Source: Balamuthia mandrillaris (Eukaryota; Discosea; Longamoebia; Balamuthiidae). From it: a stretch of DNA of 64,000 nucleotides. Positions 25,801-35,369 of the stretch are shown in pieces. The notes below the pieces were generated by a model. It was given only the letters and a program-made list of their open reading frames with translations, made no database searches and had not been told where the DNA came from. The stretch's first letter is position 1, and the number at the start of each line of letters is the position of its first letter. The stretch lies in NCBI GenBank assembly GCA_031835245.1, contig JAVKOQ010000008.1:248001-312000 (forward strand). Reading direction: 5' to 3'. Made by a program: the position numbers and the translations under genes.

Positions 25801-27027
25801 ATTAGCGAAGGCGGAGACACGACGTTAGCCGTAGTAACCGAAATAAACAACGGGACAGAAGTAGCTGTAACCAACCAAAGCATAACGAACTGTCCCGTTG
25901 TTCCCAAGAAAAAGAAACACAAGAAGCATTTCTCAGATCTGATGACACTCAAAATTCTAGATTTGAAGGATGAAAAGGACAAAGACAAGGACAAGGACAA
26001 GGACAAGGACAAGGAGGAATCAGTTCGTCACCGGCAATCCTTTGTGGACCAAGTTCGGATCACTTTTCTCAAAATCTCACCAGAGGAGCTCGCCTCTCAA
26101 CTCACGATCATCGAACAGAGCATTTTCCGAGATATATCCCCGTTAGAACTACTTTTTGGTGGCTGGAAGAAAGCCAACAAGAAAGAGCTAACACCAAACA
26201 TCATCAGGCTCATAGATTGGTTCAATAAGGTTTGCGCAGTTTCAAAACTCGCTTCTCAATAGGGTTCTAATGCTTTGTTGCCGCTAAACGAAAACAGATA
26301 ACGCGTTGGGTAGCCTCGGAGGTGGTTACCAGTTCCAACCTTAAGCTGCGAATCAGGGTGCTGACTCGCTTTATTCAAACTGCAGAGGTATTGTTGTCGT
26401 CGAGATTTTCATTATCCTTTCGTTACCTCTTTGCTTCTATTCATAACGTTTTCCCATTCAGGAATGTGTCAAGCTGCAAAATTATAATGCAACCAACGAA
26501 ATCATCTCGGCTTTGCAACTCACATGCGTGTCACGACTAAAACAAACATGGCGGGGGCTTAAGGCTACTGATTTGGCCACCTTCACGAGATTGTCTGAAC
26601 TTATGAGCCGTGAAGACAATTATCGAAATTATCGTGAGAGTCTATCCTTGGCAGCCACTCCTCGTTTGCCTTACATTGGTCAGTATTGAACTTCCTCTTT
26701 TCTTTTTGGTGATAGTTTATGGTGGTTGCTAACAGTATTCTCCTCCTTCTTCTCATAAATGTAGGCCTTCATTTGGCAGATATACTGTCACTATTGGAGA
26801 TATCGACGTGGGTGCCGTCGCCAAAGGATGCCTCTAAGAAGCACGTCAACTTCCAAAAGATGCGGAATATCGAGCGGGCGGTCAAGCCCATTCTCAGCTG
26901 CTATACCAATCCGCCCTACGAGATCAAAACCATATACAACATCCAAAGGTTCCTCATGCAGGATCTCATAACACTGGACGAGGCCAAGCTCTTTGAAGCT
27001 TCCAAAGCTTGCGAGCCCTCCAAGTGA
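22897..27027 (+). CDS. SH3-RasGEFN-RasGEF protein (Ras guanine nucleotide exchange factor)
   Basis: The large first exon (22897 to about 25209) starts MSSKDSNGTSKLRRSQ and is a low-complexity Ser/Arg/Gln/Pro region. It is followed by an SH3 domain: MYGFKAQRTGDLTLRKGDLI, then GGWWHGETIDGRRGLFPSNY. Downstream exons carry the REM/RasGEFN domain (VYKREPGPQATPEEIEDYQ, VLNVFQKWLENIFQDFMLEK) and the catalytic RasGEF domain: ISPEELASQLTIIEQSIFRD, ITRWVASEVVTSSNLKLRI, NYRESLSLAATPRLPYIGLH, ending KACEPSK. RasGEF domains drive GDP release from Ras or Rap. With a RapGAP and Rab5 nearby this adds to a G-protein signalling repertoire. A (GACAAG)n tract codes a KDKDKD run near 25980. Small introns lie around 25210-25284, 25366-25449, 25600-25657, 26229-26299, 26388-26460 and 26680-26763. 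Confidence 0.9.
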
Positions 27028-27141
27028 CGGCCGCCATGCTTTCAACTCGACTCTGTCTTCTCTTCAAGCAAATGTTGTGTGTTTATTTTATTTTTTTGGT
27101 ATTGTGTACATCACCATCATCAAATATATCTTTGCCCCGCC

Positions 27142-27666
27142 CTACGATGACCCCAAGTCAAGCTGATACCGTAGAACCGTCATAAGCGGGCGCGAAGGCG
27201 GTCCTGCCACAACTTCCTCGCTAACCCGTTTGAAGCCCTGTTTCTGGTAGAGCCGCCAAGCGTTTTCCATCCTCTCCTTCAACGTCACCAATTTCAAGCG
27301 CTGCGCCCCAACGCGGCGTGCCTCGTCGATCGCTAGTCGTAGCAGCCGCTTGCCAAGGCCTCTTCCTCTCCAAGAGGGCCGCACACTGAGTGCCTCCAGC
27401 AACCAGACGCCCTCTTCCTCGGTGGGCGCAATACAAGCACACCCCACGATAGCACCGCTATGCTTATCGATGGCCACTTGGTGACGTCCTTCCGCGAAGG
27501 AGCTGTCCTGCATGAGGTGCGCAAAGTCCGAAGGTACGTCCTTCAGCTGCTCCAACCATTCCTCTGCACTGTCCTCGCTCAGTGCCAAATGGTTTTGAAT
27601 GACTAGGGCGGCCACTGCCGCTCGCTCCTCTGCTTTAGCGTGCCTTATCTCTACCTCCTCCTGCAT
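27142..27666 (-). CDS. GNAT family N-acetyltransferase
   Basis: Single-exon gene of 174 residues starting MQEEVEIRHAKAEERAAVAA. It contains the acetyl-CoA binding signature: VWLLEALSVRPSWRGRGLGK (motif A, R/Q-x-x-G-x-G/A), then LLRLAIDEARRVGAQRLKL and the motif B region AWRLYQKQGFKRV. This is a complete GNAT fold. The substrate cannot be read from sequence; small-molecule or N-terminal acetylation are both possible. It is convergent with the RasGEF gene, with about 115 bp between stop codons. Confidence 0.88.
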   Translation of the reverse strand: MQEEVEIRHAKAEERAAVAALVIQNHLALSEDSAEEWLEQLKDVPSDFAHLMQDSSFAEGRHQVAIDKHSGAIVGCACIAPTEEEGVWLLEALSVRPSWRGRGLGKRLLRLAIDEARRVGAQRLKLVTLKERMENAWRLYQKQGFKRVSEEVVAGPPSRPLMTVLRYQLDLGSS

Positions 27667-27835
27667 CGCTTCCTTCTTTTTCCGTGGCGCCGTAATGCGA
27701 CCACCGCCACTTGGTTCTTCTTCTTCTCCCTCTCTTTTTACCAGATCTGATCTTTCGGTGGTTTGGTTTTTTTTAAAACAAAATGCATTATTATTATTAA
27801 GAGAGCAGAAGCGGGTGCGGGGTGGCAGTATCTCA

Positions 27836-27875
27836 ATAAGGCGGCGCCAAGATCATAAGATCTTGGCGCCGCCTT
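27836..27875. mobile_element. 40-bp palindromic mini-element: two Fanzor-transposon ends joined
   Basis: The sequence contains AAGGCGGCGCCAAGATC, then ATAA, then the exact reverse complement of the first 17 bases. It is flanked by perfect 9-bp direct repeats AGTATCTCA at 27827-27835 and 27876-27884. The 17-mer is the same as the left inverted repeat of the Fanzor element at 38443, and the ATAAGATC core also matches that element's right end. The right-hand duplication contains the TGA stop codon of dephospho-CoA kinase (27882-27884, minus strand), so the insertion left the stop intact. It reads as an extreme deletion derivative (MITE) of the same family, with Mutator-like 9-bp duplications. 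Confidence 0.85.
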
Positions 27876-27881
27876 AGTATC

Positions 27882-28669
27882 TCAGAAGAACATGCCAGCA
27901 ACACGAACGAGAGCGTAACAGCCACCCAGAAGAAGGCAAAGGAAGAGGAGGGCGGCGTTGCTGCGTGTCACAAGGGTCTTTCTTTGGCGCAGCTGTTTAA
28001 GAACGGCGTGCACCTGCTTCTTTGTGTGTTGGACATCGGAGGAGTTGTCCACCACAAAGTCGGCACGTTTCACTTTGAGGCCAATGTCCATCTGGCTCTG
28101 GATGCGTTGTTGTGCGTCCAGCTGGCCAGCTTCGTCTCTGGACATGAGCCGTTGCAGCTGCACCTCTTTAGGCACCGCTACCACTACCACGCTGTTAACC
28201 CACCGCTGCATCCCCGTCTCAAAGAGGAGAGGTGCCTCCACTATCACCAACTCTTCTCCTTTCTGCTTGGTGGTTGCTGCTGATTAGTGGAATCATTTGA
28301 AGGAGAGAACGACAAAGAACGGTGAGACCGACTCTTTCTTACCACAAAGCACCAGAAGAGAAGACCCACAAGTTTACGAAGGATGGCGGGAAGGGTAGCT
28401 CTATCCAGCCATTTACGTTGTTGTCTGTCTGCAAAGATAATAGCGGCTAGCTTCTTGCGATCAAGGGTGCCTTCCTCCGTCACTACTTCCTCTCCGAAAT
28501 GTTGCACTATGCGCCTAAAGAGTATGGTGTGAGGTTCCACCACCTGCCTAGCTAGCTGGTCGAGATCGATCACCACCACACCCTCCTCCTCTTTGAACAT
28601 GGCCCCTACCGTGCTCTTCCCGCACGCTATCCCCCCTGTTAGGCCCACCACCTTCATCTTTACCCGCAC
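27882..28669 (-). CDS. dephospho-CoA kinase with C-terminal membrane anchor
   Basis: CoaE family; the last step of coenzyme A synthesis, ATP-dependent phosphorylation of the 3'-hydroxyl of dephospho-CoA. It starts MRVKMKVVGLTGGIACGKST (P-loop GxxxxGKS); the inner methionine of MKVVGL is an equally good start. Then come VVVIDLDQLARQVVEP, TLDRKKLAAIIFAD, and after one intron (about 28265-28355) LVIVEAPLLFETGMQRWVN and the lid/base region RLMSRDEAGQLDAQQRIQSQ. The C-terminus ends in a hydrophobic helix (ALLFLCLLLGGCYALVRVAG), as in eukaryotic monofunctional DCAKD-type enzymes anchored to a membrane. The stop codon overlaps the target-site duplication of the adjacent palindromic mini-element. Confidence 0.9.
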
Positions 28670-28798
28670 CGATTCCCTTGCTCTTCTCTTGGCCTATGCT
28701 TGTTATTTTCTCCACCCACCACCACCCTTCTCCTTTGCTTTTTTTTTCCCCCCAACAAAACGTTCTCTTCTTTTCTCCCTTCATCGTTATGAGGTAAA

Positions 28799-28964
28799 CT
28801 CTCTCTCCCTCTCTTTCTCTCTCTCTCCCTCTCTCTCCCTCTCTCCCTCTCTCTCCCTCTCTCCCTCTCTCCCTCTCTCTCCTCCTCTCTCTCTCTCTCC
28901 CTCTCTCTCCCTCTCTCCCTCTCTCTCCCTCTCTCCCTCTCTCTCTCTCTCTCTCCCTCCCTCC
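28799..28964 (+). repeat. CT-rich microsatellite (CTCTCTCCCTCTC)n
   Basis: A long pyrimidine tract between the start of dephospho-CoA kinase and the 3' end of CDC27. No gene is seen in 28670-29155; this region should contain the kinase promoter. A short copy of CDC27 exon sequence flanking a CT tract (TTCATCGTTATGAGGTAAACTCTCTC) begins at about 28781 and is the reverse complement of 29493-29518. Confidence 0.85.
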
Positions 28965-29155
28965 CCTTCTCGTGCATGCTTTACCCTCTTGTTCTTTACC
29001 ATTTGTGCTAACCACGGATGACAACAATCAGTTTCTCTCTCTCTCACATCTTCTCAGCAAAGTAGTGCACAACCTTGTTGTTGCCAAGTTATGGTAGCAG
29101 AGCAGCGGCAGGAGGAAGAGCAAGAGTGAGCAAAAATGGAGCAGCGACAACAGTC

Positions 29156-29433
29156 TCATGTAAGGTCGATGATTTCGTCATCCACTTCCTCTTCTTCATC
29201 CTCCTGTTGATCTTCGAGAAGGTGGGAGGATTGCAGCTTATCAAGGATGGACTTGATGTGAGCCTGATTCTTGGTATCAAGGTCCAGAGCTACGTTGAGG
29301 CAACGGATTGCCTCTGTAAAGTTTCGCAGTTGCTTGTGCGTCTTTCCTAGTAAAAAGAATACAGCGGATTCCTTAGGGGCGTAGTCCGCCAACTCTTCCA
29401 ATACTTGCAATGCTTCCTGATTTACTCACCTTT

Positions 29434-29473
<40 letters not shown>

Positions 29474-32356
29474 GGGAGAGAAGAGAGAGAGAGAGAGAGT
29501 TTACCTCATAACGATGAAGGGAGAAGAGGACAGTGGCCTTCCTAAACTTGGCAAGGGTATTAGCAGGATTTAGCTCTATGGCCTTTTCGAGCACAGGAAG
29601 GGCCTGTTCCAGTTTCTGGTTAGCAAACATGGCCATACCCATGTGCACATTTAACACAGAGCTTAGCCCGTTGATTTGCAACGCTTTTCTAAAGTGATAC
29701 TCCGCAAAGTCATATTTCTCTTGCCTGTAAAATACAATACCCAAACCATACCTTTGAATAGATTCGTTATTTTGTTTCTAATTAGCCAAACGATACCAAA
29801 CAACAAGAGGAAAATGGAGATACAGCCATAGGGAACGAGAAAGAACAGAGAAAAAGGAAGCACAAAGTTATAAAACAAACCAAGCGTTGTAGTGTCTATC
29901 ATCAATGCGGATGGCACTTCTGAAGCAGCCGGTGGCCTTATCCAGATCATCTCCGGCGACATACTCATGTCCGGAAAGGGTATAGGCATAGGTAAACATG
30001 CTATCCAGTTGAATTGCCTGCAATACACAGCATGGTAAGAAATCAAGATAAGGAAGCGGGCTAATGGCGCCAACAGTTTTGCTCAGCTTGGAAACGAATG
30101 AGAGAGGAAGAGATCGGAAGTACCCGGTGGAAAAACTTGATGGCTGTCCGGTGTTCATTTTGTAAGCTGAAACAATTGCCAACTGCACACCAACTCTGCG
30201 GCGCCATTCTGTCAAGCTCAGTGAGCTGTTGTGCCAAAAAGCTGAGCTCGACCTCTTTACGGAGGTGCCAAAGAATTGTGGAGTAGATTTCCATCCCTTC
30301 GACGCGGTATGGCTCTTTCTTTCGGACTTCTTCGTAATGTCTCTCAGCCTGCACAAAAGAATGTCAATAAACAAGACGTAATAAAAAAGGGGTGTGCAAT
30401 TACTTGCCTCCTGATGATTGGTCATTTCAAAGTATGCTCGTCCAACGTTACAGAGTACCCAACCTGTCTCGTATTGCTTTGGAGGAAGAGCTTGGAAAGC
30501 CTCTATTGCATGTTGACACCGAAATCTGAAATGTTGGCATGTTATAAATGTGATGTAAGATGAGTTGCAAAAGATAATGTACTGCTACGTACTGGCAAAG
30601 ATGGCGGTAGGCATTACCGATGTGTTTCAACAATGTCAATACCGCAATAACTCCAACTGGGTCTAAAACATATAAGTAGACGGAGGAGCAATGTTGGTAC
30701 GTGGAACACGTAAAGGCAACAGGTACAAAGTATCATGTAAATAGGGACAAAGGGTCAGACCTTGAGGGGCTCCATTAAAGGGAGATGGCAGGGGCGTGCT
30801 TGGTGTCTCCAACAGTTTCCTTCGAGCAGCTCGTTCCCCCTTTGCATGAGCCTCTCCAATTTCGTCAGTTGCAACGGATGCTGCATCCGTACTAGTGAAG
30901 CGTAGAGCTTTTGTCCTTAATTTAGGGCTATTCCTTGGTTCGGTAGGCGTAAAGAGATTAGAGGCTGCCGCATTCTGCTCTTGTTGTGAGTGCAACGCAA
31001 GCTCGTCTACCTCATCTGCCGTATTCTAATGCACAAAAGAGAAAACACGAAACGTTACTCCAAGAAAATAAAGAGAGAGAATGTCATAAATGAAAAATCA
31101 ACCTTTGATTTGGGTATTCGTCGCTTAGTGGTATAGGGAAGCCGCTTTGACACTTCTGATTTTCTTTTGCCGTTAGTCTTGCCCGCAGTAGCAATGTCTC
31201 CTTCCAGAGCCGAAGAGAAAGACAGGCGTGTTGTTCTCACTTTAGGACTTTTGACCTTGTGATAGCATACTATTAGTCCCATTCAGGTTTTATGTGATGA
31301 ATTGGTGTTACCTTGCGACCCTCGGCACCATTCGTCACGATGGAAGCAGTGTGCTTATTTCTAAGCTTGCGCTTGGGGAGGTCTACAGGAGGCTGCTTGT
31401 TTGCTCCAGAAGAAGTTATACTCGACGGCAGCGGAGACGGTGTGTAAGGATTAGTTTCGTTGAGGTCGAGTTCTCCCAACAGATCTACTGTCAAAGAAGG
31501 TGACGATGCTGACGAAGCAGACAATGACGCCGAACTGGATGAAGAGGTACTGTTAGTAGCTGTGATAAAAACAGAAAGCAAAGAACAGAGGTGAAAAGAG
31601 GCTGGGAGACAGAGGGCAGAAGCGAAGAGGAGACGCGTACCAGGGCGTTTGGAATGCCGAAGAAACGGAAGGGGAGGCAGAAAAATCGGAAAAGTTGAAG
31701 AGGGTAGAGCTGGTTGTAGAGAACGAGTTGCTCTGTTTGGAAGAGATGTTAGGGGTTTGGAAGAGGCTCGCTTTAACAGTAACAGAAGAAGAGAAGACGG
31801 AAGGGAGAGCGGGTGTTGAAGAGAAGAGGGCGGCTTGGGCAGGTCCAACAGCAGCAGAGCCAAAACACTCAGCAGCGTCAACGTCAGCGCCAAGGGAGCA
31901 AAGAGCTTCGTAGGCTGACCAAAGGAAAGGGTTCAATTCCACGCTTTTCTTGAAGTACTTGATGGCTAGTCTCTTTTGGTTGAGCTTTCTGCAGACTTGG
32001 CCCAGCAGAAAGCAACCAGCAGCACCACCAGGCACGCCGACGGGCAGCTCTGCGGAGGAGTGCGAAGAATGAGGTAGCAGTAAGCATTGCTCCGCTTCTC
32101 TGAACTTGCCCAGAGAATAGCAAGCACAGGAGAACAGGTAGCGAAGTTCCGGAGAAGCGGAGGGCAGCCCCGCTGCCTCTCTCAGTAGGAGGTAGACCTT
32201 GTTGGGTTTGCCAGCGCGATAATGGCATAGGGCCAGCAGCTGCAGCGTTCTTTCGTTGGCGACAAAGGCGTACAAGCGCTCCGCCAGGAAAATAGCGTTG
32301 GCGTAGAGCAGGTTCTCCAACGAGTAGCTGATGCATTGCACCAGTGTCTCCTCCAT
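29156..32356 (-). CDS. CDC27/APC3, TPR subunit of the anaphase-promoting complex
   Basis: Multi-exon gene starting MEETLVQCISYSLENLLYAN at 32356, the conserved APC3 N-terminus with dimerising TPRs (FLAERLYAFVANERTLQLLA, CHYRAGKPNKVYLLL, RLAIKYFKKSVELNPFLWSA). A Ser/Pro-rich linker follows, then C-terminal TPRs: YFEMTNHQEA, AIQLDSMFTYAYTLSGHEYV, MGIVFYRQEKYDFAEYHFRK, and LEKAIELNPANTLAKFRKAT. It ends in an acidic tail (QQEDEEEEVDDEIIDLT). APC3 binds the co-activators CDC20 and CDH1 through their IR tails and is essential for mitotic exit. Introns contain GA/CT microsatellites (29431-29500). Internal exon borders are approximate. Confidence 0.9.
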
Positions 32357-32914
32357 CCCTGTAGCTCGTTTGTCCCCCTTTTGGGCGTGCGCTAGCGTAC
32401 GGCAGTTCCCCCCACCAGCACAAGCACGACCAACCAACCACAAGCGACACAGAGCCCTTGCTTGTTGCTGCTGTTTAAACAACAACAACAACACAACCAC
32501 AATAGAAAAGAGAGTAGCGGGGGGTTTGGTTTTTGGCGGGAGAGGAGGAGAGGAGGAGAAATTTAGTAATAGCCCAACCCGATAGGTATCTCCCCCCCTA
32601 ATAGGCCTCTCTTACCCTAAAAACCACAACACCAACAACAAGGCAACAACAAGGCAAGGCTCCGTGCCCCGAGCCTCTCCGCCTCTTCTTGCCTCCTCCT
32701 CCGCCCCAGCCGCTCCCTGTGGTCCACCTGCAAGCCCTCCTCCTCTTCCTTTTACCGGCGAAGAAACGTAGCAGCAACCTCCCTCGAGCAAGCAAGTGGT
32801 TGGGGTGGTGGTGGTGGGGTCGGCTATTCCTGCCTGCCTGCCTGCTGGCCGCGCTACAACCCTTCTTCCCTTTCTTCTTACAAGAAAGAGAGGTTAGTTG
32901 CTCCCAAGCTGCCA

Positions 32915-32949
<35 letters not shown>

Positions 32950-33119
32950 GAAGGCTGCATGCCAATACCCGTGATACCCCTCTGTGAAGCCTTCTTTTTT
33001 CTTCCCACACCGCCGCCTCCTCCTCCGCCTCCTCCTCTTCGTGGCGCTTCGCTCAGAAGGCCCCCACAGAAAGCAATAAAAGCAGAAAAGCGAGCAGCAG
33101 CCCTGCGCCAGCCATCATA
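32357..33119. other. divergent intergenic region between CDC27 and the DEP-DEP-PH gene
   Basis: GC-rich, with Pro/Ser/Leu-rich chance frames on both strands and a GA microsatellite at 32921-32946. No conserved protein is recognised. It should contain both promoters. Confidence 0.4.
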
Positions 33120-35161
33120 ATGCTGACCAAGAGCAGAAACGCCAGGCATAGCACCATGACAAAGGGGGAGGAGGAACGCGCTTTGAGGGAGCAGTTCCCC
33201 TCCTTTATAGTGCATGACTGCAACCAGTGGTCGCAGTTGGTGGGCGTTGCTGACCCCCACAAAGACTCGGTTGCTGCCGCAGCTTACAGCGGCGGCGGTG
33301 CTCCTCAGGAGGCCCCTTGTTGGTCTTCTTCGGCCGAAGGGGCAGCAGGCAAGCCCAACCTTTTGCATGAAGAGGATCGGCAGTCAGATGGGCCGCTGGC
33401 CTCTTCTCACAACACAAACGGGTTACTTACCAGCCAAGAGGTACCGTTTTCTTCTTTTCTTTTTCTTTTTCTTTTTCTTTTTCTTTTTCTTTTTCTGTTT
33501 TGTTTGTTGTTCTTTGTAGGTCTATTGTTGTTAGTTGGACTGCGTTAAACTCACAGCAGGAGCATACTTTTTGCCAAAACAAAAACAAAGGTGCAAGCGC
33601 TAGGTTACAAAATGTGCGACCCGGTGAGAGGGGTTCGTGTTCACGATGTTCAAAAGTGCTACTGGCGGTACTATCGGCAGTGCTTCTCTGGTCTGAGACC
33701 CTCTTTTCTTGTGGTCGCACGTTAGCGAAAGTTGAAAGCTCATGGTTAACTTTCATTTCCTTATGAGCAGGCTCTGATGTGGTGGACTGGATCATTGCTC
33801 ATTGTGCTAAAGTGTCGTCAAGGGAGCAAGCTGCTAAAGTTGCACAATATCTCTTTACCAGTGGTTTCTTTCGGCCGGTTACCCAAACAAGCACTTGCTT
33901 CAAGGACTCGCCACTTTTGTTTTGTACGTTTGAGGTACAAAAAGTCCTTTGCTTCTTATTTCTTTACGTTATTTCTTCACTTATTGATGGTCATTTGCCT
34001 TCTCTTGGCCTTTTCCTCTCAGCCTAATAATGTGTGTGTGGAAGATATGGACTACAAAATGGTACATTGTGCCCTTGTTCTGTTGCTTATTTTTTTTTTC
34101 TTGTCATCTTTCGTTTCTTGCTCTCGACCGTACCTCCTTGCTTGCTTTTCTTTCGCGCACTGACCCTATGCTCTGCTTCTAGATCAAAGCAATAGTAGAG
34201 CAGATGAGCGACACAAGAAATGGAGGTGTTGAACTGAAAAACCGGAGATACTTCTTTAAAACTTACAATAATTGTTTTTTGGGTAACGTGGCACCCGTCA
34301 CATGACGATTTGCATAACAAGCCTAACATCATTACTTATTAGGCTCAGAGGCGGTGACTTGGTTGGTGGATAATGTTCCTTTGTTGGAGTCAAGGGAGCA
34401 AGCGGTCCAGTTTGGGCAAATGTTAATGAATAACGGATATATTTACCACGTTACCAATAGCCACCCCTTTGGTGATAGCAATTATTTTTATGTATTCGAT
34501 GTACGTGCTGTTTTTGTTGTTGTTTGTTGTTTCTTTTTTTTAGTGCTTATTTCACACAAACCACCAGAAATGCATTCAAATAGAGTACAGAAACAACCTC
34601 AAGTTGGAGTATGAAAATGAAGATGTACAAAAAAGCGGCTTCCTAACGTTTCTGACGCGGGGAAAGGATGGGGCGATCGAAAAAGAGGCATTGCGATGGT
34701 TTTGCTTGCGCAAAGAATGCCTCTGGTGGTATTCCTCTTCTACTGCTACACAACCTCTTGGCTCTATTCCTTTGTTTGATATCTCCTTACAGGTTCCGTC
34801 CTCGTTACCAATTCTTCATCTAACTGGATCATTAACACCATTGCGCACAGGTTTCTAAATTTTTAGACGACAAGGAAGGAAAGCATTCCTTTGAAATTAT
34901 TACGGCTACCAACTCCGTGTACACGTTGGTATGTTGTTTTCCCTCTTTATTTTCTCCTCGTAAAGCACTCGTGCTGACACACACATCATACAGACAGCAC
35001 GAACGTCTGAAGAGATGGAAGAATGGATGGCAGCCATCTACTCCTACACAATCGAGGCAGAAAATGACCTTATGGAAAGGGCAGAAATAATTATTGAAAA
35101 CGCCACCCTCAAACTAAACTCGCCACTAGAACTTCGGCGAGAGTCTTTTAAATCTGTGTAA
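33120..35161 (+). CDS. DEP-DEP-PH domain signalling protein
   Basis: Multi-exon gene starting MLTKSRNARHSTMTKGEEER (an inner ATG at 33156 is also possible). DEP domain 1: MCDPVRGVRVHDVQKCYWRY, CFSGSDVVDWIIAHCAKVSS, VAQYLFTSGFFRPVT. DEP domain 2: GVELKNRRYFFKTYNNCFLG, SEAVTWLVDNVPLLESREQA, FGQMLMNNGYIYHVTN. A C-terminal PH domain follows: VQKSGFLTFLTRGK, LRWFCLRKECLWWYSS, PLGSIPLF, HSFEIITATNSVYTL, SEEMEEWMAAIYSYT. DEP domains target proteins to membranes or GPCR partners and PH domains to phosphoinositides. A tandem DEP-PH layout recalls P-REX-like and pleckstrin-like proteins, but no GEF catalytic domain is seen. Introns contain TTTTTC and T-rich tracts. Confidence 0.85.
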
Positions 35162-35215
35162 ACAAGTGTTTTTATAATTTTGCCCATTTTTATTCTCTTG
35201 TTTTCTCTAGCCTCT

Positions 35216-35217
<2 letters not shown>

Positions 35218-35264
<47 letters not shown>
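35218..35264 (+). repeat. CT microsatellite downstream of the DEP-DEP-PH gene
   Basis: A near-perfect CT repeat between the convergent DEP-DEP-PH (stop 35161) and PARP (stop 35370) genes. Confidence 0.9.
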
Positions 35265-35265
<1 letters not shown>

Positions 35266-35369
35266 AAGAATTTGTGCATAAAAAGCTATTCATTCCATGT
35301 TTCCATGAAAGCAATGAGCAATAGTATTAGAGTGTTGAAAAGAATATGGAAATGATGCGTGAGTAACTA

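Noticed and set aside
28548-29047. Arg-Glu-rich minus-strand frames upstream of dephospho-CoA kinase
   Set aside because: They come from the CT microsatellite and have no conserved sequence.
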